Origin: Alphaproteobacteria bacterium
GTDB lineage: Bacteria > Pseudomonadota > Alphaproteobacteria > Thalassobaculales > Thalassobaculaceae
DNA length: 9,551 bases
Reading direction: 5' to 3'
Assembly: GCA_028822575.1 (NCBI GenBank)
Contig: JAPKDN010000081.1
Coordinates: 1-9,551 of the forward strand
Of the stretch, positions 1 to 7,590 are shown one piece after another. Under the pieces are notes generated by a model. That model was given only the letters and a program-made list of their open reading frames with translations. It had not been told where the DNA came from and ran no database searches. Position 1 is the stretch's first letter; every line of letters begins with the position of its first letter. The position numbers were made by a program, and so were the translations under genes.

Positions 1-120
1 CGCATTGTCCAAATCCTCCTAGGAAGCAACGTGGACGTTTCAGATGGCCCACCAATTGGCCGGGCCGGTTTTGAACCTGTCCCGACCCCGCTTTCGGCGA
101 TCGAAACAGAGCAAATCTAA
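1..120 (+). CDS. Possible C-terminal end of an unknown protein (partial)
   Basis: Frame 1 is open from the window edge to a TAA at 118-120, giving 39 residues that end in PLSAIETEQI. The other two plus-strand frames hit stops (for example TAG at 29-31). I do not recognise the fragment. It has no cysteine, no clear hydrophobic segment and several prolines, which would suit a flexible C-terminal tail. The third codon position is only mildly GC-biased, so coding evidence is weak. If it is real, the gene lies upstream of purB in the same direction, with the leader at 121-396 between them. It could equally be non-coding sequence that happens to lack stops. Confidence 0.35.
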   Translation, partial: RIVQILLGSNVDVSDGPPIGRAGFEPVPTPLSAIETEQI

Positions 121-396
121 GCAAGAATGATATGGCTTCAAGAGGTCGGAGGTTTCTTTTTTCATGAACCCAACGAGACCTTGAAAACATCTCTCTCGCG
201 CCACATGTCATTAAGGGAATCCGTTGTCACACGGTGCTCCTCGCAACACCTTTGCGCTCTTTCGCGGGCTTTTCACTGGCCGCGTTATTTCTCATCCCGG
301 ACGCTATCCCTGGCCAACAACCCGCAGGTTTGAGTGGCGAAGGCGTCCTATCGAATGCTACAAGCCGGGATACAAAACCATCCAGGACACCGTTCG
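121..396 (+). other. Leader / intergenic region in front of purB, with a possible nested hairpin
   Basis: These 276 bases separate the possible upstream gene end from the purB start. The short reading frames here look like chance: no good ribosome binding site and no recognisable protein. One structure is visible: arms TTCAA (137-141), GGTC (144-147) and GGTT (151-154) can pair in nested order with AACC (167-170), GACC (177-180) and TTGAA (181-185). The loop contains a run of six T. There is no T-run after the last arm, so it is not an ordinary intrinsic terminator. A candidate Shine-Dalgarno AGGAC at 384-388 precedes the purB ATG. I see no convincing sigma-70 promoter and no known riboswitch. 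Confidence 0.25.
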
Positions 397-1719
397 ATGA
401 TCCCGCGCTATTCCCGACCCGTCATGACCGCTATCTGGGAACCGGAGAACCGGTTCCGCATCTGGTTCGAGATCGAAGCCCACGCCTGTGACGCCCAGGC
501 CGCGTTGGGGGTGATCCCCGCCGAGGCCGCGAAAGCGGTATGGGAGCGCGGCGGCTTCGACGTTGCGCGGATCGATGAAATCGAGGCCGAGGTCAAACAT
601 GACGTCATCGCCTTCCTGACCAGCCTGGCGGAGCACGTTGGCCCGGAAGCACGGTTTGTCCATCAAGGGATGACCTCGTCGGATGTGCTGGACACTTGCC
701 TGTCGGTACAGTTGACCCAAGCCGCCGATCAGTTGCTCGCCGATCTCGACGGGCTTTTGGCGGCGCTGGAGCGGCGTGCCTTCGAGCACAAGCTGACGCC
801 AACCGTCGGGCGCAGCCATGCGATTCACGCCGAGCCGACCACCTTTGGCGTCAAACTCGCCGGTTATCACGCCGAGTTCGCCCGCAATCGCGAACGCCTG
901 ACATCCGCGCGGCGCGAGGTGGCGACCTGCGCGATTTCGGGACCGGTCGGCACCTTCGCCAGTATCGACCCTCGGGTCGAGGAGCATGTCGCGGCCAAGC
1001 TGGGTCTAGAGCCGGAAACAGTTTCAACGCAGGTTATCCCGCGTGATCGCCACGCGATGTTTTTTGCCACGTTGGCCGTAATCGCGAGTTCGGTCGAACG
1101 TTTGGCAGTGGAAATCCGGCACCTGCAGCGCACCGAAGTCCGCGAGGCGGAGGAGTTTTTCTCCACCGGACAAAAAGGTTCATCCTCGATGCCGCATAAG
1201 CGGAACCCGGTTCTGACGGAAAACCTTACCGGTTTGGCCCGCCTGGTGCGTGGCCATGTGATTCCGGCGCTGGAGAACGTGGCGTTGTGGCATGAGCGCG
1301 ACATCTCGCATTCGTCGGTGGAGCGGAATATCGGACCGGACGCAACCGTCGGCCTCGACTTCGCCCTGGCGCGGCTGACCGGCGTGGTCGACAAGCTGAT
1401 CGTTTATCCCGAGATGATGCAGGCCAATCTGGACAAACTGGGCGGGTTGATCCACTCGCAGAGAATCTTGCTGGAGCTGACCCAGAAGGGCATGAGCCGC
1501 GAGGACTCCTACGCGGCCGTTCAGCGCAATGCCATGCCAGTTTGGCTTGAGGGCAAGGATTTCCTCTCATCGCTTAAGGCCGATGAGGCCGTCCGCGCGC
1601 ATCTGAGCGAAACTGATCTTGAAGCGCTTTTCGACATGGGATTCCACATGAAACATATCGACACCATCTTCACTAGAGTCTTCGGTAAAACAGAGAGGGT
1701 GAAAGTGGCGTCGACGTAA
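397..1719 (+). CDS. purB: Adenylosuccinate lyase
   Basis: PurB performs two beta-eliminations in cytoplasmic purine synthesis: SAICAR to AICAR plus fumarate, and adenylosuccinate to AMP plus fumarate. The product is 440 residues, about the family's usual length. The fumarase/aspartase signature GSSSMPHKRNP is at residues 261-271 and contains the flexible-loop serines, with K268 and E275 following. H68 (VKHDV), H89 (VHQGMTSSD) and H141 (GRSHAIHAEP) fall at the positions known from the Bacillus subtilis enzyme, which supports the start chosen here. The frame is open to a GTG at 334, but the ATG at 397 opens with the family's usual MIPRYSRPVM and has AGGAC about 8 bases upstream. It ends 12 bases before the convergent methyltransferase gene. 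All key residues are present, so it should be active. Confidence 0.97.
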   Translation: MIPRYSRPVMTAIWEPENRFRIWFEIEAHACDAQAALGVIPAEAAKAVWERGGFDVARIDEIEAEVKHDVIAFLTSLAEHVGPEARFVHQGMTSSDVLDTCLSVQLTQAADQLLADLDGLLAALERRAFEHKLTPTVGRSHAIHAEPTTFGVKLAGYHAEFARNRERLTSARREVATCAISGPVGTFASIDPRVEEHVAAKLGLEPETVSTQVIPRDRHAMFFATLAVIASSVERLAVEIRHLQRTEVREAEEFFSTGQKGSSSMPHKRNPVLTENLTGLARLVRGHVIPALENVALWHERDISHSSVERNIGPDATVGLDFALARLTGVVDKLIVYPEMMQANLDKLGGLIHSQRILLELTQKGMSREDSYAAVQRNAMPVWLEGKDFLSSLKADEAVRAHLSETDLEALFDMGFHMKHIDTIFTRVFGKTERVKVAST

Positions 1720-1731
1720 CGCAAGGGGAGA

Positions 1732-2382
1732 TTATCGCGCCGCCCCCATGATCATAATGTTGCCATGCAGGTGCAATACCTGACTCGCCAGGCCGGCGGC
1801 CTCGAACCAGGCCCCATAGTCGTCCAGACGGCCAGGACTGTTATTTGAGGCGAAGTCCGCGACATAATCATCAAAGGTCTCGGCGGAACGCATGCCAAAA
1901 CCGTGCACTTGTTCCAGCCGGTTCCACAACGCCGCTTGCAACGGGAACAATGATGCCTTGGTCAATCGGATACGGTCCATCAGCAGGATAACGCCGTCGT
2001 CGGCGACATGCTCAGCCATCCAGGCGATCGTTGCCTGCTTTTCCGCATCCGACAAGTCGTGAAACGTCAGACAAGTGATCGCGACTCGAAAGTCCCGCCG
2101 ACCCAAATCGATGGAGGTCAAATCCCGAAGGTCGCCTTTCACCCATCTATAGTCACCAACTCCGTCGAAACGTTCCGCCGCCGCCGCCAGCGACACCTCA
2201 TTCATATCAACGCCGGTAACGTTTAGATCCCGGCGCTTGGAAGCCAACAGATGCTGGAGGTACCCGGTGCCACAGCCTAGATCGAGTACCGGATCATGAG
2301 GCGCGGTGGTCTCGGCGATCAGGGTCGCCAGAATATCGAGTTGTTCAGGCCGGGTTGGGTGACGTTGGATAGGATCGTCCAT
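1732..2382 (-). CDS. Class I SAM-dependent methyltransferase, substrate unknown
   Basis: A 216-residue cytoplasmic protein with a Rossmann-fold methyltransferase core. Motif I is VLDLGCGTGY (residues 32-41), which binds S-adenosylmethionine. The acidic residue at the end of strand 2 is D59 (TGVDMNE), and D84 (KGDLRDL) probably contacts the adenine. ITCLTFHDLSDAEK is the usual motif IV region, followed by DGVILLMDRIR. The C-terminal third (FGMRSAETFDDYV onwards) is a helical cap of the kind that sets substrate choice in small-molecule methyltransferases. The overall layout recalls CmoA-like and other stand-alone methyltransferases, but nothing in the sequence fixes the substrate. The ATG at 2382 has a modest GAAAG about 9 bases upstream. 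The gene stands alone: purB converges on its 3' end and a 213-base gap lies behind its start. Confidence 0.9.
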   Translation of the reverse strand: MDDPIQRHPTRPEQLDILATLIAETTAPHDPVLDLGCGTGYLQHLLASKRRDLNVTGVDMNEVSLAAAAERFDGVGDYRWVKGDLRDLTSIDLGRRDFRVAITCLTFHDLSDAEKQATIAWMAEHVADDGVILLMDRIRLTKASLFPLQAALWNRLEQVHGFGMRSAETFDDYVADFASNNSPGRLDDYGAWFEAAGLASQVLHLHGNIMIMGAAR

Positions 2383-2529
2383 GGAAATACACTTTCAAAG
2401 CTGATGAAAAGTTTGCTGGCGACAGATAATGCATGGGCCAAATCTTGCGCTGTTAACGAGGATCATGGCGCGTTCCTCTCAAGAGGTGGGGAATTTTTTT
2501 AGCACTAAGCATTCACTGGGCATTTTTTC

Positions 2530-2558
2530 TTGCATTTAGATAAAATTTTTTATAAATT
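2530..2558 (+). promoter_or_regulatory. Possible sigma-70-type promoter for the 75-residue gene
   Basis: A TTGCAT hexamer (2530-2535) lies 17 bases before TAAATT (2553-2558). TATAAA at 2551-2556 is an alternative -10 with a short spacer. The surrounding 2490-2580 stretch is far richer in A and T than the flanking genes, as expected near a promoter. It sits about 40 bases before the start of the small gene. This is pattern matching only, and AT-rich DNA yields such matches by chance. Confidence 0.3.
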
Positions 2559-2595
2559 ATCTTCCTACACTCCTTTAGAAGGAAGGAAACATCCC

Positions 2596-2823
2596 ATGAC
2601 CAGAACGGTTACGGAAAAAGCAATGCGATTGTTGTCGAAGTCGGTGTCTGACATCGCAGGCGAAGAAAGACGGATCGCCGACTCCTTAGTAACGACGCTA
2701 CGGTCTAGCGAACAGGTTTTCAGGGCGCCGGTCCATTTTGAGCTTAACGATTTGGACCCGATGATGCGCCACCAAATAAACGGCCAAGCGGTCACGATGG
2801 CCCGCGGCCTTACGGTACACTAA
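2596..2823 (+). CDS. Small protein of unknown function (75 residues)
   Basis: I do not recognise this protein. It is read from an ATG at 2596 preceded by a strong purine-rich site (GGAAGGAA at 2581-2588, spacing about 7). The N-terminal 40 residues (MTRTVTEKAMRLLSKSVSDI onwards) are charged and probably helical. A mixed segment with PVHFELNDLDPMM and a short tail ending LTVH follow. There is no signal peptide, membrane segment or cysteine, so a soluble cytoplasmic protein is likely. Codon use includes AGA, CTA and TTA and is less GC-rich than its neighbours, which could mean recent acquisition or fast evolution. A candidate promoter lies upstream and a strong terminator 25 bases downstream, so it appears to be a self-contained transcript. 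The frame extends upstream to a TTG at 2530, but that start has no ribosome binding site. Confidence 0.6.
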   Translation: MTRTVTEKAMRLLSKSVSDIAGEERRIADSLVTTLRSSEQVFRAPVHFELNDLDPMMRHQINGQAVTMARGLTVH

Positions 2824-2847
2824 ACGAATTCCTCCCAAAAAAAGTTA

Positions 2848-2883
2848 GCCGCAGGTTCACTCCCCTGACCTGCGGCCCTTTTT
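2848..2883. terminator. Bidirectional intrinsic terminator
   Basis: A perfect 9-bp stem, GCCGCAGGT (2848-2856) with ACCTGCGGC (2868-2876), has an 11-base loop and is followed by CC and five T (2879-2883). On the other side, seven A (2837-2843) give a T-run for minus-strand transcripts, four bases beyond the stem. It sits between the convergent 75-residue gene and the TAXI gene, so it can end both transcripts. Confidence 0.85.
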
Positions 2884-2917
2884 CGTTTGGTTTAACCGGG
2901 ATTGGACAACGCACCGT

Positions 2918-3973
2918 TCACTTCAGCACCCCAAGCTCCCGGTAACAGCGTTCGGCGCCAGGGTGAAGCGGTATCGCGACCCCATCCAAGGCTGATGCCA
3001 GCTTAATGCGCTTGCCCTGCGGGTGGCCATCATCCAGGGCAGCGCGCGCGTGATCGCTCCACAGCACATGGCAAATGGCATAAATAACGTCCTCTGGCAC
3101 ATCGACGGATGTCAACCACTGCGCGCCGACGGCGATTGACTCGCTCTCTTCGACATGCTCGTAAGCCTCTTGCGGAATGACCGAGCGACTGAAGAACCGA
3201 TGTTTGGCTAGTATCTTGGCGGTTTCGCTCTCACCTAGAGTGATCATCGTCGCGATCTTATCCCGGGTCAGTGTCGTCACCGCCCTCGCGGGGGTCCCCG
3301 CGACGATGAAGAAGGCATCCAACTCACCACCGCGCATCAGATGGGCCGCTTGGCCCGCCGTCGCCTCCACGGCGATGAAGTCGTTTTCGAAAAGGCCATG
3401 TGCCGCCATTATAATACCAGCCGCGTAACGGGTCCCGGATCCCAATAGATCGAGTGACACCTTTTTGCCACGCATTCCCTGAACGGTCTTGATCCCCGCA
3501 CCTTGACGGACCAACACGTGCAAGCTTTCCGGATAAAGGTTGGCGATCGCCCTCACCTTGTCCAAGGGCGGCAACCCCGTAAACGCTCCCTTGGCATGAA
3601 CCATGTCATGGGCCACATCGGCTTGACTGAACCCCGAGGTAATGCGCGCGTCCTGGATCGCCCGCATATTGGCGACGGAACCATGCGAGGATTGGGTGCT
3701 GGCAAGCAGGTTTGGTACACCGCAGCTTCCCCCGTCCGAGCACGCGCGGGAGCCAGGAGGCTGTGAAATGATATTGACCAACAGCCCACCGATTGGGTGA
3801 TAGGTTCCGGCGATCGCTCCGGTGCCAATACGAAACTGGATGACCTCGTCGGCGCGCGCCGTCCCAGCAGTCGCAAGACCGGCGATCAGGACGATAAGGT
3901 TGCCGAGCGCGGCAAGGTCGCGGATCGTGATAGACCGTGAAGCTACCATTCCTGAAACCATCGCGACCATCAT
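2918..3973 (-). CDS. TAXI-family TRAP transporter solute-binding protein
   Basis: A periplasmic substrate-binding protein of the TAXI (NMT1-like) family, which captures small organic solutes for a TRAP membrane permease. The product is 351 residues from the ATG at 3973. An N-terminal signal segment has a hydrophobic stretch (about residues 20-39) and a likely cleavage site after TARA (residue 41). The mature protein begins with the typical RIGTGAIAGTYHPIGG (residues 48-63), and SGFSQADVAHDMV and LLGSGTRYAAGII match ligand-lobe regions of the family. Two cysteines (78 and 84) could form a disulfide. The start is chosen because its ATGA overlaps the stop of the thioredoxin gene; the frame runs back to 4024, but that would add residues ahead of a good signal peptide. 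No TRAP permease gene is in the window, so the transport partner and ligand are unknown. Confidence 0.88.
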   Translation of the reverse strand: MMVAMVSGMVASRSITIRDLAALGNLIVLIAGLATAGTARADEVIQFRIGTGAIAGTYHPIGGLLVNIISQPPGSRACSDGGSCGVPNLLASTQSSHGSVANMRAIQDARITSGFSQADVAHDMVHAKGAFTGLPPLDKVRAIANLYPESLHVLVRQGAGIKTVQGMRGKKVSLDLLGSGTRYAAGIIMAAHGLFENDFIAVEATAGQAAHLMRGGELDAFFIVAGTPARAVTTLTRDKIATMITLGESETAKILAKHRFFSRSVIPQEAYEHVEESESIAVGAQWLTSVDVPEDVIYAICHVLWSDHARAALDDGHPQGKRIKLASALDGVAIPLHPGAERCYRELGVLK

Positions 3974-4548
3974 CCCTGGTCCAGATAAAATTTGATCAAC
4001 AATCGGGCTGCCGGCGAATCCCAATGGGCGTCACCGATCAAGCGCCCGACCATCAACCCTTCGGAATTGATAAGAACAGTGACCGGAACTCCAGGCTCCT
4101 TCAAGGCACGCAACAGCCTGGCCCTAGGATCGCTCGCTGAAGCTATCCCGGTAATGCCAAGGTTTTCGAGAAACGGTTTGTGCACCTTGGCGCCACCACG
4201 ATCAATCGAAACCAGCTGGACCGTGAACCGGGGGTCATTGACGGAACTCGCCAGGCTCTCGATCGACGGCAGCTCGCGAATGCACGGCGCGCACCAGGTC
4301 GCCCAAAAATTCAGCAGGACCAGACGCCCTTTATAGTCGGCAAGCTTGATGGTTTCGCCGTCCACGCCTATGAACGGAGTGTCCGGAACCGGAATGGGTG
4401 GATCACTGGCAACAAACTTGACCATCGAGCCTTCGATGGGAGGATCGGCGGTCTTGGCTTCGGCCCGCAACGCAAAGAAATTCGCCGACAGGGTCAAGGC
4501 GACCAGCACCATGTAACCGACAACGACAGAACAATATTTGAAGCGCAC
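3970..4548 (-). CDS. TlpA-like secreted thioredoxin-fold protein
   Basis: A periplasmic thiol-disulfide protein of the TlpA/ResA type, a family that typically reduces disulfides in exported proteins, often in cytochrome c or oxidase assembly. From the GTG at 4548 it is 192 residues. A signal peptide or anchor covers about residues 1-31 ([16 protein letters not shown]). The active site is WCAPC, with cysteines 86 and 89 ([13 protein letters not shown]), and the cis-proline is P155 (GVPVTVLIN). GGGAG-like spacing decides the start: GGGAG lies 6 bases before the GTG, whereas the longer frame back to 4659 would overlap argH and bury the signal peptide. It overlaps the TAXI gene by four bases and they are probably cotranslated. 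The specific redox client is not evident. Confidence 0.9.
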   Translation of the reverse strand: MRFKYCSVVVGYMVLVALTLSANFFALRAEAKTADPPIEGSMVKFVASDPPIPVPDTPFIGVDGETIKLADYKGRLVLLNFWATWCAPCIRELPSIESLASSVNDPRFTVQLVSIDRGGAKVHKPFLENLGITGIASASDPRARLLRALKEPGVPVTVLINSEGLMVGRLIGDAHWDSPAARLLIKFYLDQG

Positions 4549-4562
4549 TGAAAGCTCCCACG
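4549..4562. promoter_or_regulatory. 14-base spacer between divergent starts, carrying both ribosome binding sites
   Basis: Read on the minus strand this spacer has GGGAG six bases before the thioredoxin GTG. Read on the plus strand, GAAAG (4550-4554) lies 8 bases before the argH ATG. There is no room for either promoter here, so each gene's promoter must lie within the other gene's 5' coding region or further away. Confidence 0.55.
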
Positions 4563-5996
4563 ATGACAACCAAGCAGACCTCGACCAACAACATACCAAG
4601 TCCCGGAAAAAACGCGCCCGCCAGTAAGATGTGGGGCGGTCGTTTTCGCGACGGTCCATCCGAGGTGATGGACCAGATCAACCCGTCCATCGACTTCGAT
4701 AAGCGCTTCTACGCCCAGGATATCGAAGGGTCCAGGGCCCATGCGGCGATGTTGGTCGTCCAAGAGGTTATCTCGGACCAAGATGGGGCCGATATAGCCC
4801 GAGGTCTAGACCAAGTGGAGCAGGAAATCGCCGAAGGGCGGTTCAAATTCTCGCGCGCTCTTGAGGACATCCACATGAATGTCGAGTCGCGGCTCACGGA
4901 AATCATCGGAGATGCGGCAGGCCGGATGCATACCGGCCGCTCGCGCAATGACCAGGTTGCGACAGACTTCAAGATGTGGGTGCGCGACGCCAGTGACCGG
5001 CTGGACGATGGTCTGAAGGCATTGCAGGTGGCGCTGATCGAGCAGGCTGAAGCGAACGCCGACGTGGTGATGCCGGGCTTTACCCATCTGCAGGCGGCCC
5101 AACCGGTTACCTTCGGGCATCACATGCTGGCCTATGTGGAGATGGTCGGTCGTGATCGCAGCCGTTTTGCCGATTGCCGGACGCGCTTGAACGAGTGCCC
5201 GCTCGGCGCCGCCGCTCTGGCCGGCACATCCTTTCCGATCGATCGCGAGGCGACCGCCGCCGCATTAGGCTTTGATCGACCAACCGCGAACTCCCTGGAT
5301 AGCGTTTCCGACCGAGATTTCGCGCTGGAGTTCCTGTCGGCGGCGTCGATCACCGCGATGCATCTGTCTCGATTTTCCGAAGAGATCGTCAATTGGACCA
5401 GCGCGCAGTTCAATTTCATCACCCTGTCCGATGCCTTCACAACCGGCAGTTCGATCATGCCGCAAAAACGCAATCCGGACGCCGCCGAACTGGTGCGTGG
5501 TAAATCCGGCCGGGTGATCGGAGCGCTCATGTCTCTCCTGGTGATGATGAAGGGGCTCCCCCTGGCCTTTTGCAAGGACATGCAGGAAGATAAGGAACCA
5601 CTCTTCGACGCTGCAGACACCCTTGATGTCTGCATCGCCGCTTGCGTGGGCATGGTGGTTGATATGCGAGCCAACGCCCCAGCTTTGAAACAAGCGGCAC
5701 AGCTCGGCTTCGCGACCGCCACCGATCTTGCCGATTGGTTGGTGCGAAGCCTGGACATACCTTTCCGCAACGCCCATCACGTCACCGGCGCCGTGGTCAA
5801 GCTCGCTGAGGACCGAGGCTGCCGTTTGGACGAGCTGGACCTCGCCTCGATCCAAGCAATCGAGCCCAGGATCACCAACGCCGTATACGAGATTCTTGAT
5901 CCGGCGCTTTCGGTGGCCAGCCGGACCAGCTTCGGCGGCACCGCTCCAGATAATGTTCGGGCCGCAGCCGCCGCGGCGCGCATCCGGTTTTTATAG
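4563..5996 (+). CDS. argH: Argininosuccinate lyase
   Basis: ArgH splits argininosuccinate into arginine and fumarate, the last step of arginine synthesis, in the cytoplasm as a homotetramer. The 477-residue product carries the superfamily signature [11 protein letters not shown] at residues 295-305, with the catalytic loop serine at 297. HTGRSRNDQ (123-131) and [14 protein letters not shown], with the likely base-region histidine H175, are also present. The core opens at MWGGRF (residue 23), and the 22 residues before it form a polar, low-complexity tail that is somewhat longer than usual. The ATG at 4563 has a weak GAAAG upstream; starting at residue 23 (4629) is possible but has no ribosome binding site. 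It is the first gene of a probable argH-lptM-lysA unit, 25 bases from lptM. Confidence 0.96.
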   Translation: MTTKQTSTNNIPSPGKNAPASKMWGGRFRDGPSEVMDQINPSIDFDKRFYAQDIEGSRAHAAMLVVQEVISDQDGADIARGLDQVEQEIAEGRFKFSRALEDIHMNVESRLTEIIGDAAGRMHTGRSRNDQVATDFKMWVRDASDRLDDGLKALQVALIEQAEANADVVMPGFTHLQAAQPVTFGHHMLAYVEMVGRDRSRFADCRTRLNECPLGAAALAGTSFPIDREATAAALGFDRPTANSLDSVSDRDFALEFLSAASITAMHLSRFSEEIVNWTSAQFNFITLSDAFTTGSSIMPQKRNPDAAELVRGKSGRVIGALMSLLVMMKGLPLAFCKDMQEDKEPLFDAADTLDVCIAACVGMVVDMRANAPALKQAAQLGFATATDLADWLVRSLDIPFRNAHHVTGAVVKLAEDRGCRLDELDLASIQAIEPRITNAVYEILDPALSVASRTSFGGTAPDNVRAAAAAARIRFL

Positions 5997-6021
5997 AAGA
6001 CGGTCTGGAGAGGAGCGCGAT

Positions 6022-6189
6022 ATGCCGAGGGTGACGTCTCAAGTCCTAGCTCGAAGCCTTGGATTCGTTGTGCCTTGCCTGGTCGTTATTGGGCTTTCGT
6101 TCTCGATTTCGGCCTGCGGCAAACGGGGTAATCCTAAACCGCCAGAAAACAAACCCGTCAGCTACCCAAAATCCTACCCGACGAAATAA
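6022..6189 (+). CDS. lptM: LPS translocon maturation chaperone, small lipoprotein (LptM/YifL-like)
   Basis: A 55-residue prolipoprotein. The hydrophobic signal (residues 12-29) is followed by the lipobox ISAC with the lipidated cysteine at 32, then GKRGNPKPP, the short charged and proline-rich tail typical of LptM. In enterobacteria, LptM helps the outer-membrane LptD/LptE complex form its correct disulfides; that role is inferred here by family. GGAGAGGAG at 6007-6015 gives a strong ribosome binding site before the ATG at 6022. Its place between argH and lysA is the usual alphaproteobacterial arrangement and supports the call. The protein is so short that family assignment rests on the lipobox, the tail and this context. 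Confidence 0.85.
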   Translation: MPRVTSQVLARSLGFVVPCLVVIGLSFSISACGKRGNPKPPENKPVSYPKSYPTK

Positions 6190-6245
6190 ACCGCTCTGGT
6201 CCCACGCTGGCCACCAGACCCGCACCGATCACTGGAAATCCAAAT

Positions 6246-7508
6246 ATGGACCATTTCACTGCGATAGCAGGTGTTCTGCACGCCGAGGATGTCACCATTT
6301 CAGACATCGCAGCCACCGTTGGCACGCCGTTTTACTGCTATTCCAGCGCTATGATGCTGGACCGATACAATGCCTATGTCGGAGCCCTGCAAGGCCTGAG
6401 TGCCGATGTTTACTATGCCGTCAAGGCGAATTCCAACCTGGCTGTGATCCAGACTCTCGCCACGGCGGGCGCGGGCGCCGACGTCGTCTCGATTGGCGAG
6501 ATCAAGCGCAGCATCGCCGCCGGTGTACCAGCCGACAAGGTTCTTTTCGCCGGGGTCGGCAAGACCCGCGAAGAACTGGCCGAGGCCCTGCGGTTGGGTA
6601 TTCGTCAAATCAATCTGGAATCCGACGCGGAATTGCGAGCGTTGAGTGAGGTAGCCGTCTCGATCGGGATCGAGGCCCGTGCCGGCCTCAGGGTCAACCC
6701 AGATGTCGACGCGCGCACACATGTCAAGATCACCACTGGGCGCAAGGAGAACAAATTCGGCGTCGATTTGGACCGCGCGCCCGAAATATTCGGTCTAGCT
6801 GCCTCCCTACCCGGCGTTTCCATGCCCAGCCTTTCGGTGCATATCGGCTCGCAATTGACAGATATTTCGCCTTATCGAGAAGCCTATGCCCGGCTGCGCG
6901 AAATCACTCTGGAGCTCCGCTCCGCCGGACATGTCATCAACCATCTCGATCTTGGCGGTGGATTAGGGATCGCCTACGGTGCCGAGATACCGCCAGATCT
7001 GGACGCTTACGCGGCGATTATTTCCGACCATGTCGGCGACCTGGATTGCGCACTATCAGTGGAGCCAGGCCGATTTTTGGTGGGCGATTCAGGTATACTG
7101 GTGACCAGCGTGGTTTATGTGAAACAAGGCGGTGAGAAGCGTTTCGTGATCGCCGACGCGGCGATGAACGATCTGATACGCCCAACCCTCTACGAGGCCT
7201 ATCACGAGATCGTCGTAGTCTCGGACCCAAACGCCGAGCCGATTCCCGGGGTCTGTGATCTGGTTGGGCCGATTTGTGAGAGCGGCGACTATATCGCCCA
7301 AGACCGGGCGTTACCGACAGTCGCCGAAGGAGATTTGTTGGCTGTCCGGTCAGCTGGGGCCTATGGCGCGGTCATGTCTTCGACATATAACAGCCGCCCA
7401 CTAATCCCTGAGGTAATGGTCAAGGGTGCCGAGTTCGCGATTGTTCGGCGCCGGCAAACCGTCGAGGAAGCCATGGCGTTGGAGCAGGTGCCGGACTGGT
7501 TCCGGTAG
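6246..7508 (+). CDS. lysA: Diaminopimelate decarboxylase
   Basis: LysA converts meso-diaminopimelate to lysine and CO2, the last step of lysine synthesis, using PLP in a cytoplasmic homodimer. The 420-residue product has the fold-III PLP barrel. The PLP lysine is K60 (YYAVKANSN), with HIGSQL at 199-204, the glycine-rich phosphate loop GGGLGI at 237-242 and EPGR at 273-276. The dimer-partner cysteine C344 lies in CESGD, and AYG contains Y373. The ATG at 6246 has GGAAA 7 bases upstream, and MDHFTAIAGVLHAEDV is a usual alphaproteobacterial opening. It follows lptM by 56 bases and is probably cotranscribed with argH. The 82 bases after it, up to the convergent mmcB, hold no strong terminator. The enzyme looks complete. 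Confidence 0.97.
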   Translation: MDHFTAIAGVLHAEDVTISDIAATVGTPFYCYSSAMMLDRYNAYVGALQGLSADVYYAVKANSNLAVIQTLATAGAGADVVSIGEIKRSIAAGVPADKVLFAGVGKTREELAEALRLGIRQINLESDAELRALSEVAVSIGIEARAGLRVNPDVDARTHVKITTGRKENKFGVDLDRAPEIFGLAASLPGVSMPSLSVHIGSQLTDISPYREAYARLREITLELRSAGHVINHLDLGGGLGIAYGAEIPPDLDAYAAIISDHVGDLDCALSVEPGRFLVGDSGILVTSVVYVKQGGEKRFVIADAAMNDLIRPTLYEAYHEIVVVSDPNAEPIPGVCDLVGPICESGDYIAQDRALPTVAEGDLLAVRSAGAYGAVMSSTYNSRPLIPEVMVKGAEFAIVRRRQTVEEAMALEQVPDWFR

Positions 7509-7590
7509 GAGCGGTTCGCCTGGAGTATCTGTCCTCCTTGGGGACATTCGTCGTCGCTGCGGGCTGCCCCCCGGCACGAACAAGATCCCT

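Noticed and set aside
127..491. Two overlapping plus-strand reading frames (127-333 and 234-491) before and into purB; the second begins with a signal-peptide-like stretch.
   Set aside because: Neither has a good ribosome binding site or a recognisable family, and the second overlaps about 95 bases of the well-supported purB start.
358..1570. Long minus-strand reading frames opposite purB.
   Set aside because: They are antisense to conserved catalytic purB codons and arise from GC-rich third positions.
2475..2499. Small hairpin CCTC/GAGG followed by seven T, a possible terminator.
   Set aside because: The stem has only four to five pairs and the T-run begins six bases after it; no plus-strand gene ends just upstream.
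3974..4024. Upstream start for the TAXI protein at 4024.
   Set aside because: It would add 17 residues before a complete signal peptide, while the start at 3973 shares an ATGA junction with the thioredoxin stop.
4549..4659. Upstream start for the thioredoxin protein at 4659.
   Set aside because: It would overlap the argH coding region and put 37 extra residues ahead of the signal peptide; the GTG at 4548 has a well-spaced GGGAG.
6195..6218. Six-bp hairpin TCTGGT/ACCAGA between lptM and lysA, a possible terminator or attenuator.
   Set aside because: It is short, has no T-run, and no leader peptide is visible; it is compatible with chance.
7433..7446. GTTC-N6-GTTC, resembling the alphaproteobacterial LexA box.
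   Set aside because: The known box has seven bases between the half-sites; this one has six, lies inside lysA coding sequence and is downstream of mmcB.
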